From positions 79,604 to 116,796 of the forward strand of contig DVOH01000016.1 of the NCBI GenBank assembly GCA_018713745.1: DNA of 37,193 nt. The letters run 5' to 3'. The first letter of the stretch is position 1. Each line of letters starts with the position of its first letter. Below are positions 11,054 through 19,542 of this stretch, in pieces. Both the position numbers and the translations under genes were made by a program. The notes under the pieces are model-generated. The model did no database searches, had not been told where the DNA came from, and was given only the letters and a program-made list of their open reading frames with translations. The DNA is from Candidatus Stercoripulliclostridium merdipullorum. Lineage in GTDB: Bacteria; Bacillota; Clostridia; Christensenellales; DTU072.

Positions 11054-11613
11054 TGGGACTGATCATTGACCGCAAGTTCAGAGCGCTCCCTCTCGTCGAT
11101 AATTGCGACGGGGGCGTACCGTACCAGTCGACCGAAGTCGCGATCGGACGGGACGACAACGCCTTGGTCGTCCGCTTCGATTGTCGGGAAACGGCTCCCG
11201 TTTCCAAAGGGAAGCAATACAACGACCCGCTCTGGGAAGGCGATATCGTCGAACTTCTGATTACGACCGACGCATCCGATCGGTATCTCGAGATCGAGAT
11301 TAATCCCGACGGAATCGGTTATGCCGTTTTGATCGACAACCGGGACGGAGAGGGCGATATTGCCATCGAGCCGCTTGCAGTCCCTCCGTTCACCGCCGAA
11401 ACCGCTTGTTGCGACGGAGGGTGGACGACAACATTTAAAGTACCGTTCGATCGCCTTAAACAGCTTGGATGGGATCCCGAACAATGCCGTTTGAATCTGT
11501 ATCGGCAAGATTTCGACCGTCAGGGCAATCTGCATCTTTCGGCGCTCAGCCCGACCATGTCGGCAACTTTTCACAAACCGCGGGCGTTTGTTCCCGTAAT
11601 CATAAAGGAGTGA
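11053..11613 (+). CDS. CBM9/DOMON-like carbohydrate-binding protein without obvious signal peptide
   Basis: NDPLWEGDIVELLITTDASDRYLEIEINPDG...W.TTFKVPFDRL...LNLYRQDF; TGATG overlap with the upstream kinase. Confidence 0.65.
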   Translation: MGLIIDRKFRALPLVDNCDGGVPYQSTEVAIGRDDNALVVRFDCRETAPVSKGKQYNDPLWEGDIVELLITTDASDRYLEIEINPDGIGYAVLIDNRDGEGDIAIEPLAVPPFTAETACCDGGWTTTFKVPFDRLKQLGWDPEQCRLNLYRQDFDRQGNLHLSALSPTMSATFHKPRAFVPVIIKE

Positions 11614-11617
11614 CACC

Positions 11618-12628
11618 ATGAAAATTCTTGTGACCGGCGGAGCCGGATACATCGCTTCGCACACCAACGTTGTACTGCAAAAGGCAGGACATGACATCGT
11701 CGCCGTCGACAACTTTGTCAACAGCAACATCGACGCCGTCCGCAACGTCGAAGCTATTACGGGCAAGCCGATTGCCTTTTACGAAGGAGACGTCACCGAT
11801 CGCAACGTACTCCGTAAGATTTTTTCGGAGCACAAAATCGACGGCGTAATTCACTTTGCGGGGCTGAAAGCCGTGGGCGAAAGCTGCGCGCAACCCCTCC
11901 GCTACTACAAAAACAACCTGATTTCCACCCTCGAACTTCTGGACGTGATGAAAGAATTCGGTTGTACCAACCTGGTATTCAGCTCGTCCGCGACCGTTTA
12001 CGGCGTGCCCGAAACCTTGCCTTTGACCGAAGAATGCCCGCTTTCGACGACCAATCCGTACGGCGCGACCAAACTGATGATCGAAAATATGCTCCGTGAC
12101 ATTTATGCCGCCGATCACAGCTGGCACATTGCGTTGCTGCGCTACTTTAACCCTGTCGGCGCCCACGAAAGCGGTCTGATCGGGGAGGACCCCAAAGGCA
12201 TCCCCAACAACCTGATGCCTTACGTTGCCAAGGTGGCAGGGGGCGAATTGCCTTACGTCAACGTGTTCGGCGACGATTACGACACGCCCGACGGAACGGG
12301 GGTTCGGGACTATATCCACGTCATGGATCTTGCCGAAGGGCACCTTGCCGCCCTCGAAAATATCGAGAAATTCGGTTGTGATGCCGTCAACTTGGGTACG
12401 GGCGTCGGCTACAGCGTCCTCGATATGGTCAAAGCGTTCGGAAAAGCCTGCGGACACGAAGTCGCATACAAAATCGCGCCGCGTCGCCCCGGGGACATTG
12501 CCGCATGCTACGCAAGCCCCAAAAAAGCCAAAGAGATGCTGGGCTGGGAAGCCAAAAAGAACCTCGAGGATATGTGCCGCGACCTGTGGCACTTCCAGAC
12601 CTGCCTGCTTGCCCGAACGGGGAAATAG
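11618..12628 (+). CDS. galE: UDP-glucose 4-epimerase
   Basis: MKILVTGGAGYIASHTNVVLQKAGHDIVAVDNFVNS, SSATVYG, YGATKLMIE, GVRDYIHVMDLAEGH, RRPGDIAACYA. Confidence 0.96.
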   Translation: MKILVTGGAGYIASHTNVVLQKAGHDIVAVDNFVNSNIDAVRNVEAITGKPIAFYEGDVTDRNVLRKIFSEHKIDGVIHFAGLKAVGESCAQPLRYYKNNLISTLELLDVMKEFGCTNLVFSSSATVYGVPETLPLTEECPLSTTNPYGATKLMIENMLRDIYAADHSWHIALLRYFNPVGAHESGLIGEDPKGIPNNLMPYVAKVAGGELPYVNVFGDDYDTPDGTGVRDYIHVMDLAEGHLAALENIEKFGCDAVNLGTGVGYSVLDMVKAFGKACGHEVAYKIAPRRPGDIAACYASPKKAKEMLGWEAKKNLEDMCRDLWHFQTCLLARTGK

Positions 12629-12631
12629 AAC

Positions 12632-12892
12632 ATGAATTATCTATATAAGACACGCGGAACCTGCTCTGCCGAAATCCGCTTTGCAATCGCCGAGGACGAC
12701 ACGCTCGAAGGGGTAGAATTCCGTGGCGGATGCGACGGCAATCTGCAAGCGATCGCGGAACTGGTAAAAGGTCAAAAAGCCGAAACGATTATATCGAAAC
12801 TGAAAGGAATCGACTGTTGCGGCAGAGGGACAAGCTGCCCCGACCAATTGGCAAAGGCATTGGAAGCCTACCTGAATCGGAAAACCGATTAA
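12632..12892 (+). CDS. TSCPD domain-containing small protein
   Basis: CSAEIRFAIAEDDTLEGVEFRGGCDGNLQAIAELVKG...CCGRGTSCPDQLAKAL, with the TSCPD signature. Confidence 0.85.
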   Translation: MNYLYKTRGTCSAEIRFAIAEDDTLEGVEFRGGCDGNLQAIAELVKGQKAETIISKLKGIDCCGRGTSCPDQLAKALEAYLNRKTD

Positions 12893-12898
12893 AAACCG

Positions 12899-12927
12899 TT
12901 GACAAATTGCGGGATTGCGTATACAAT
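12899..12927 (+). promoter_or_regulatory. Putative sigma-70-type promoter upstream of the tRNA region
   Basis: TTGACA - 17 nt - TACAAT. Confidence 0.6.
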
Positions 12928-12984
12928 AAGTTACGCAATCCCGATCGGGTCACCGAAAGAACGCATTTCCACGACACGATCGAT

Positions 12985-13070
12985 GCGGAAGAGCCGCACG
13001 ACCAACGCGGTTCAAGATAACAACTTAATATTCAATATCCATAGCAATTATGGGGCTATAGCTCAGTTGG
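12985..13070 (+). repeat. Direct repeat unit 1, including 5' tRNA-Ala fragment (13052-13070)
   Basis: gcggaagagccgc...gataacaacttaatattcaatatccatagcaa.tatggggctatagctcagttgg, near-identical to 13140-13225 (offset 155 bp). Confidence 0.9.
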
Positions 13071-13139
13071 GGCGAAGCGTAAAGCAAAGCGTCCGGTGGA
13101 CGGTTTGTAGCGGGAGCCCGCGAGAGCTGTGCTCGTAGC

Positions 13140-13206
13140 GCGGAAGAGCCGCTCTACCAACGCGGTTCAAGATAACAACTTAATATTCAATATCCATAGC
13201 AACTAT

Positions 13207-13225
<19 letters not shown>
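13140..13225 (+). repeat. Direct repeat unit 2, continuing into the intact tRNA-Ala
   Basis: See 12985-13070; only a few mismatches. Confidence 0.9.
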
Positions 13226-13276
<51 letters not shown>

Positions 13277-13282
<6 letters not shown>

Positions 13283-13449
13283 AACGAAGTATAAGGGCGC
13301 ATCTTGCGCCCTTTCTTCGTGTCTCGGGCTCGGTTACATACGTCAATGTATGCGCCCGTCGCCCTCGCACTCGAAAGAACGCAACCTGCAACCCTTCTAC
13401 TTCGTTTGGAAGCACCGTTTGTTTACGATAGAGAAAAAAGCGAACCCGA
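13277..13449 (+). repeat. ~173-bp direct repeat, copy 1 (begins at the tRNA 3' CCACCA)
   Basis: ccaccaaacgaagtataagggcgcatcttgcgccc...gcgaacccga; 2 differences seen against 14696-14868. Confidence 0.93.
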
Positions 13450-13629
13450 AGCGGGTTCGCTTTCTGTTTGTGCTGATTTCTCATGGGGGAGTCGAACGGG
13501 CGGAAAAGGAAATGACACAGTGCGTCATTTCCCCGCCCAGGCGTGATAGCGCAGCCAACGGAAAGTAAAACGGGATGAAGATCCCAAGGCGTAGTTGTGC
13601 GAGGTAGGAAAGCGGCTCAGCAAGCGGCG

Positions 13630-13650
13630 CGACTCCCCTTAGCTCCACCA
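13630..13650 (+). repeat. Truncated 3' end of tRNA-Ala
   Basis: cgactccccttagctccacca, identical to the tRNA 3' end at 13262-13282. Confidence 0.88.
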
Positions 13651-13898
13651 GTAAAAACCTAAAACGAACCACTATCGTGTGAAAGTAGTTTTAGGTTTTT
13701 TCTTTTCGCGTTTCACCGTTTTATTTTCTAAGTGTCAAGAAAACGCTGCCAAGTACAAATAAGGACCTCATACAAAATGGCGTTAAACTCATCAAAGTCT
13801 GCCTCACGGGAGATAAGGGCGGATCGCCAAGCGGTTCAGCGGCGATCGCCCGTTGCCGTGCGCTTTTGAGTTTCGTTTTTTATTGAGTTGCTTTGTTT

Positions 13899-13959
13899 GT
13901 GGCGGGTGCTTGAACGGCGAGGCGTAGCCGAGCCGCTCGTTTATTCAAGCACCCACCAC
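13899..13959. repeat. 16-bp inverted repeat / hairpin
   Basis: gtggcgggtgcttgaa (13899-13914) versus ttcaagcacccaccac (13944-13959), one mismatch. Confidence 0.85.
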
Positions 13960-14053
13960 AGTGCCAAAATATCTTAAGTTGCATTTATATTAGTGAATAT
14001 GGTAAAATAATGTAAGAACAATAATTTCATAGAGAATAATGAGGCGTTAATTC

Positions 14054-14653
14054 ATGAGTAATAAACCTTTCGTACCACAAAACTGCTTTTTCAAAGGAAG
14101 TTACAATCCCGAATATGAAAGACTAATACAAACGGTAAAAATCAAATGTCATAAATATAACCAGCTTTGTCCAAGCGATGTTGTAGGACATAGTGAAATC
14201 CTTCAGAATTTAATAGGAAAACTCGGAAAAAATGCCACATTTGTACCGCCATTTTGGTGTGATTACGGTTATAACATTGAAGTTGGGGATTTTTTCTACG
14301 CCAATCATAATTGTATTATTCAGGATGGATCGAAAGTGATATTTGGAGATTATGTTTTTGTCGGTCCGAATTGCACTTTTACAACGGCAGAACACGCGAT
14401 TGATCCCGAAATGCGTAAAAATGGAATTGAAATATCTAAACCTATTACTATTGGAAACAATGTGTGGATTGGTGCCGGATCTGTTATTTTAGCAGGTGTT
14501 ACAATCGGGGACAACTCTGTTATTGGGGCAGGAAGTGTAGTAAACAAAGATATTCCGTCTAATGTTGTAGCTGTTGGGGTGCCCTGTAAAATTTTGAGAG
14601 AAATTACAGAAGATGATAAGCATAGATATCCCGTGTATAATGGAACTTATTAA
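14054..14653 (+). CDS. Maltose/galactoside O-acetyltransferase-type hexapeptide acyltransferase
   Basis: FVPPFWCDYGYNIEVGDFFYANHNCIIQDGSKVIFGDYVFVGPNCTF...KPITIGNNVWIGAGSVILAGVTIGDNSVIGAGSVV; AT-rich relative to neighbours. Confidence 0.9.
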   Translation: MSNKPFVPQNCFFKGSYNPEYERLIQTVKIKCHKYNQLCPSDVVGHSEILQNLIGKLGKNATFVPPFWCDYGYNIEVGDFFYANHNCIIQDGSKVIFGDYVFVGPNCTFTTAEHAIDPEMRKNGIEISKPITIGNNVWIGAGSVILAGVTIGDNSVIGAGSVVNKDIPSNVVAVGVPCKILREITEDDKHRYPVYNGTY

Positions 14654-14695
14654 AGTTAATTTACTTCATAAAATTCGTTTTAGGTTACTATTTGT

Positions 14696-14868
14696 CCACC
14701 AAACGAAGTATAAGGGCGCATCTTGCGCCCTTTCTTCGTGTCTCGGGCTCGGTTACATACGTCAATGTATGCGCCCGTCGCCCTCGCACTCGAAAGAACG
14801 CAACCTGCAACCCTTCTCCTTCGTTTGGAAGCACCGTTTATTTACGATAGAGAAAAAAGCGAACCCGA
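14696..14868 (+). repeat. ~173-bp direct repeat, copy 2
   Basis: Near-identical to 13277-13449, retaining CCACCA although no tRNA precedes it. Confidence 0.93.
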
Positions 14869-14971
14869 TATAGGTTCGCTTTTTTTGTGTGATTTTTGAT
14901 CGGGAAACGGTTTTTCGGTCGTACGGCAAGGCGCAAGAGCGCGGCGAGCGATTCTCGATATCAATATGGGT

Positions 14972-15550
14972 TCAGAACATAGTCGCCGCCGTGGCGATTT
15001 GGTCGATATGATCGATGATGTATTGCTGCGCCGGTTTGCTGTATAGGATTGCGCGATAGGCATAGCCTTGATAGTTCCGGCGTATTTCGGAGAGGATGCC
15101 GACCGCGATCCCGCGTTGGGTAGGGCGTTTTATCATTTTGCCGCTTTCGTCGATGGCTTCTTCCAGCAATCCTTCGGATAAAAGATAGCGATAAATTTGT
15201 TTGTACGAAATCGTTTTGACCGTGGTTCGGTCGATGGCGGTATTGATCATACGAGCAAATTCGCTGAGCGAGAGTGCCGCTTCCGAACAGACAAAATTCT
15301 CTTTGACTTCGGGAGGAAATGAAAACGGTTGTTTTTTGCCTCGTTTGACTTTGACGGGGACTCCGCTTTCTTCCACTTGCTTCAGCACCTCTCCGACATA
15401 AAACAAGCACCGCGACAGGCGAACGTCGTTGATCGGATTGTCCTCTGCAATCGGGGTATCGTCAAGAGGGTTAATTCCGTTTGCAAGTTGTAAAATCCAG
15501 TTTTTAGCACATGTTAACCGTTCTTGTTCGGACAAAATCGCTACCCCCAC
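14972..15550 (-). CDS. Uncharacterised protein (orphan ORF)
   Basis: 192 aa; ERLTCAKNWILQLANGINPLDDTPIAEDNPINDVRLSRCLFYVGEVLKQV; protein-like composition, no motif I can name with confidence. Confidence 0.65.
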   Translation of the reverse strand: MGVAILSEQERLTCAKNWILQLANGINPLDDTPIAEDNPINDVRLSRCLFYVGEVLKQVEESGVPVKVKRGKKQPFSFPPEVKENFVCSEAALSLSEFARMINTAIDRTTVKTISYKQIYRYLLSEGLLEEAIDESGKMIKRPTQRGIAVGILSEIRRNYQGYAYRAILYSKPAQQYIIDHIDQIATAATMF

Positions 15551-15697
15551 ATAATAAATTTTTCAGAAACAGAAGCGTCTTTTTCTTGGTTACAGTATAT
15601 TGCATCGCAACGGATAAGTCAACAATCAATCGGGAAAAAAGGCGTTGTCCGTTATTTGAGCTTGGGGCAGAAAAGCGGGAAAACGCGCCGAAAGCGG

Positions 15698-16729
15698 TTA
15701 GTTTTGGAGATCGATGTCGCCGGCAAAACAATCGTCGTCTATAATGTAGGGCTCGTAATTGCTGTTTTGCCACACTTTGACATAATCTACATAAAATTCG
15801 GACACCGATTGATCGTCGAATGCACCGATTTTTTGCCCGTGGGGACCGTAGCGATCGCCTGCGTCGATTTCGACGGTAAGACGCAGGAATTCTTTGACGT
15901 GCGATACGCCGCCTGCGTCCGTTGCCCAGGTTGCGACTCCGTCGATATAAAAGACGTAGTACAAGGGCGTCCATTTGAGGGCGAACGTGTGATATCCGTC
16001 GTAGAGATCGGTTTCGGTATCGACAATATAATCGCTGACTTTACCGTATTCGCCGTATCCGTTCCAGAGCAGGGCGTGTCCCATTTTGGTTTTGTGTCGG
16101 ATAAAGGCGCTTTCGTAAATATCGATTTCGGTGCCGTCCACGCCTTCCGCACCCGTTTTCCGCATGTTGGAAGACTGTAGCCAGAATGCCGACCAAAGTC
16201 CTTTTGCGTTGGGGAATTTGACGCGTGTTTCAAAATAACCGAAAGCCTGAGCAAACAGCAAATCGTCGTTGGTACCTTTGTTGTCGTTGGGATCACCGAC
16301 AACGGCACGGGTTTCGATGCCGCCAGTGAATCTTGCGTTGGCAGGGCAAACCCCTTGCGAACATTGGTGATTGTCGTCGTAGCGGGCGGTAATGACAACG
16401 TTACCGTTTTCGACGCGTACCATATCGGGGCACCAGTAACTTGCTTGTTCGGGCTTGTTTTTGTTTTGGCTTTCCCAGCGGATGGCGTGGGGCGACGTTG
16501 TCCAGATTTGGCGATTGCCGCTGAACTGTTCGCCGAATACAATATTTTCGTTCAGCCGACTGCCGTCGAAGTCATCTTCAAATACCAGATACCACCCGTC
16601 TTGTCCGAGCGTCGGCAAAGTCGTGTCGAATCGAGCGGGATCCCAACTTTCCGATTGTTTGCATCCCGTCGGGATCAATACGACAAGCAGAATCAGGAGG
16701 GCAACGAGGGCGGCAATGATTTTTCTCAT
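15698..16729 (-). CDS. Glycoside hydrolase family 16 lipoprotein (beta-glucanase-like)
   Basis: Lipobox LIPTGC; GTEIDIYES matches the GH16 E-x-D-x-x-E catalytic motif; GYFETRVKFPNAKGLWSAFWLQ; YHTFALKWTPLYYVFYIDG. Confidence 0.92.
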   Translation of the reverse strand: MRKIIAALVALLILLVVLIPTGCKQSESWDPARFDTTLPTLGQDGWYLVFEDDFDGSRLNENIVFGEQFSGNRQIWTTSPHAIRWESQNKNKPEQASYWCPDMVRVENGNVVITARYDDNHQCSQGVCPANARFTGGIETRAVVGDPNDNKGTNDDLLFAQAFGYFETRVKFPNAKGLWSAFWLQSSNMRKTGAEGVDGTEIDIYESAFIRHKTKMGHALLWNGYGEYGKVSDYIVDTETDLYDGYHTFALKWTPLYYVFYIDGVATWATDAGGVSHVKEFLRLTVEIDAGDRYGPHGQKIGAFDDQSVSEFYVDYVKVWQNSNYEPYIIDDDCFAGDIDLQN

Positions 16730-16960
16730 AACAACTCCTTTGCTCCGATCGGCGGAGCCGTTTGCGCGTGGGCGAAATTACGCCATACGGCAACAATCCC
16801 TATCGCATGATTCTATAACGATTATAACGGGTCATTTCGGAGATGTCAATTTGAAAAACAAGCGCGAATCGGCTGCAAGCCCGATCGTCGTCCGTGTCGG
16901 TCGGCAGAGGGCGTACGCAAGAATGCCGGGCTGCGGAACGGGGCGGCGTTTGAAAGGAAT

Positions 16961-17169
16961 TCAGATGTTTTTTCGCCCGATCAGATAGTCGACGCTGACG
17001 TCGAAATAATCTGCAAGCTTCCAAAGGCTTTCGATGCTCGGCTCTTTTTTGCCGTTCAGCCAGTTGCAAACCGTACTCGGACTGATGCCGAGGTGTTTTG
17101 CCAAGGCGTATTGCGACAGTTTTTCGGCTTCCAGCAGTTCTTTAATGCGCTCTGCAACGACGATTTTCA
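16961..17169 (-). CDS. XRE/Cro-CI-type HTH regulator (69 aa)
   Basis: MKIVVAERIKELLEAEKLSQYALAKHLGISPSTVCNWLNGKKEPSIESLWKLADYFDVSVDYLIGRKNI. Confidence 0.9.
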
Positions 17170-17170
17170 T

Positions 17171-17199
17171 ATTGACATTATAGGTCCTCGATGCTATAA
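17171..17199 (+). promoter_or_regulatory. Consensus sigma-70-type promoter for the downstream lipoprotein
   Basis: TTGACA (17171-17176) - 17 nt - TATAAT (17194-17199). Confidence 0.8.
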
Positions 17200-17264
17200 T
17201 AGTTTTGGTAATTGCCCTTGGGCAAATACAAGAAAAATCGATGTGGAGCAAAAAGGAGGTACAA

Positions 17265-17864
17265 ATGAAAAAATTTTTGGTTGCGGTTATGCTTGTCGTC
17301 GTTGCGGGAGCAGGGTGCTTTGCACTGAGTGCCTGTAACAAGCGCAATCCCGATCAGATCACGCGCTTTGGCGAAACGCTGGAAGAAGCCGAAAGTTTCG
17401 AGGTAATTTGCACGATGGAAACGCCGATTTCCGGCTTCCGATATACCTTCAAGGTGGACGGCGACAAGACATACGAAAGTGGATTCATGGATTCATCCCC
17501 TGTTTATACCGAAAAGATCGGATCGACGATTTATACTTATACGTTGCGAGGGGATACCTGGGTCAAGACGTCCGCACCTGTGTTTGCAACCGACGAGGAA
17601 GAGGGAGCGGAGGAGTATCTGCCGATATTTGACGGCAGTAATTTTGTTTATTCAAAGGAAGAAAAAGCTTTTGTGCTGAAAGAAGATGCGGCAATTCTAT
17701 GGAGCGGGATGGAATTTGTTACGCTTGAGATCGTGCTCGGAAAAAACTCCTGTGATCTTTCGGGGAAAGTGATGTCGGAAGGGATGCTTTTGGATGTAGA
17801 GCTGGAGTTCAAAAACTTGAACACGACCGAAATCGTTCTGCCCGAAGCCGTCGAGTGGTATTAA
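17265..17864 (+). CDS. Small lipoprotein of unknown function
   Basis: MKKFLVAVMLVVVAGAGCFALSACNKR lipoprotein signal; strong RBS aaaggaggt. Confidence 0.8.
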   Translation: MKKFLVAVMLVVVAGAGCFALSACNKRNPDQITRFGETLEEAESFEVICTMETPISGFRYTFKVDGDKTYESGFMDSSPVYTEKIGSTIYTYTLRGDTWVKTSAPVFATDEEEGAEEYLPIFDGSNFVYSKEEKAFVLKEDAAILWSGMEFVTLEIVLGKNSCDLSGKVMSEGMLLDVELEFKNLNTTEIVLPEAVEWY

Positions 17865-17890
17865 GTATCGCTACTCGGTTTGCGGTAGAA

Positions 17891-17917
17891 ACGGAGCCTG
17901 TGGCTCCGTTTTTTTTG
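17891..17917 (+). terminator. Rho-independent terminator
   Basis: ACGGAGCC-TGT-GGCTCCGT followed by T8. Confidence 0.8.
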
Positions 17918-17988
17918 TAAGGTTGTGCCGAAAAAGCGGGTTGCGGATTCGCGGAAGGCGTGTTATAATGCAACACAAGGAGAGATCG

Positions 17989-18291
17989 ATGAGTTTAATC
18001 ATACATATTTATTATACGGGGCAAAACGGCAGCGCTCGTAAATTTGCAGAGGAAATGACGACGTCCGGAATCGTCGATCGTGTGCGGCAAGAGGAAGGCA
18101 ATTTGTCGTATCGATATTTTTTCCCTGCCGACGATCCCGAAACCGTATTGTTGATTGACGAATGGGAAAATCAAGCGGCATTGGACTGCCACCATAGAAG
18201 CGAAATGATGCAGGAAATTGCAACGCTTCGCACAAAATACCGGCTAAGAATGAAAGTCGAACAAATGGAGCGACAGGAGAATCGGTTATGA
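17989..18291 (+). CDS. Antibiotic biosynthesis monooxygenase (ABM)-domain protein
   Basis: MSLIIHIYYTGQNGSARKFAEEMTTSGIVDRVRQEEGNLSYRYFFPADDPETVLLIDEWENQAALDCHHRSEMMQEI. Confidence 0.8.
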   Translation: MSLIIHIYYTGQNGSARKFAEEMTTSGIVDRVRQEEGNLSYRYFFPADDPETVLLIDEWENQAALDCHHRSEMMQEIATLRTKYRLRMKVEQMERQENRL

Positions 18292-19432
18292 AAAAAAGAC
18301 GATCGTATTGATCTTAGTTATCGTCATCGCTGTCCTTGCGGTCGGCGGGGCTATTGCCGCGGGTGTGACGCTTTCTCCCGTCAGAGGGACGCCTAATACG
18401 GACGTTTGGGTTCCGGCACTTCCCGTTGACGACTATATCGTAACGATTTCCAAAGAAGAGGGCAAGCCGTTTCAGGTGCTGAATCTGACCGATATTCAAT
18501 TTGGAGATTTTCATGACATAGGCAAGCGTACATTTACAGAAGATACGATCCGTGCCGTCATTGCAGAAACCGAGCCCGACCTGATTACGTTGACGGGCGA
18601 TCAGGTATGGACCAAACACAGCAAATATTCCATCCGTCATCTCGTTTCGTTTCTCGATTCCTTCGGGATCCCTTGGGCCCCGGTGATGGGCAATCACGAT
18701 GCCGAAGGTAACGCAGACGCACAATATATTGCCGATTTGTATCTTGACGCCGAACATTGCCTGTTCCGTAAGGGGCCTTCCAACATCGGCGGCGTCGGGA
18801 ATTATGTCATCAATATTATGGAGGGCAACCGGATTTTCCACTCTCTGATCATGATGGACTCGGGGATGGGGCGCAGTTATTCCGCACTCGGGCAGGATGC
18901 GATCCTGTCGTATGAACTCGATGACGATTTTGAGTTAAAACGCGACGGCGCCGGCAATCCGATCGAACGGGAGATCGGGCATAATTTCGACTTTTTGTCC
19001 ATCGGACAGATCGCGTGGTATCGGAGCGTGGTCGAACGGATCAAGTTGCACAATCAAAGCGCGGGGGGCGGCGTGCCGACTTCGTCGTTGTTCCTGCACA
19101 TTCCGCTGCCGGAATATTATATCGCCTATGTCGATTATTTGCTGAGCGGCAAAGATTCTTCTTACGGCGTATTCGGTGCGTTGCGCGAGGACGTTTGTTG
19201 TGCCAAAATCAACAGCGGAATGTTTGACGCTCTGCTCGAAGGGGGCAGTACCAAATTTGTATTTGCCGGACACGATTACGTCAACGATCTCTCGATTTTG
19301 TATAAAGGAATCCGCTTGACGTACGGATTGAAAACGGGCGATCGCTGTTACTTCGAAGAGGGGGTCAACGGCGGCACGCTGATGACGATCGGCGACACCG
19401 TCGAAGTCCGTCACGTTTACGTCAATCCGTAG
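18288..19432 (+). CDS. Metallophosphoesterase with N-terminal membrane/signal segment; apparent frameshift in an A7 run just after ATG 18288 (tool ORF starts at TTG 18308)
   Basis: LNLTDIQFGDFHD...LITLTGDQVW...VMGNHDAEGN...FAGHDYVNDL metallophosphatase motifs. Confidence 0.85.
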
Positions 19433-19456
19433 GAAAAGAATCTCAACCGATCGAAA

Positions 19457-19479
19457 AGAGCCCGAGCGGCTCTTTTTTT
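19457..19479 (+). terminator. Rho-independent terminator
   Basis: AAGAGCC-CGAGC-GGCTCTT plus T run. Confidence 0.8.
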
Positions 19480-19542
19480 ACGCAAAGAACCTTTTTTTCT
19501 CTCGCGGCATATCTTGAATTATTGTCAAAAGGAGGTTTTGCT

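Noticed and set aside
12730-13020. 96-aa plus-strand ORF overlapping the TSCPD gene end
   Set aside because: Out-of-frame with the TSCPD CDS and crosses a promoter-like site; no protein-like signature.
13304-13568. Small plus-strand ORFs (80 and 72 aa), partly repeated at 14613-14873
   Set aside because: They lie in the structured direct repeat, have no RBS, and several frames are open equally; better explained as a repeat element than coding.
13899-13959. Integron attC-like site beside the acyltransferase
   Set aside because: The hairpin lacks recognisable attC core sites (GTTRRRY/RYYYAAC) and no integrase is visible.
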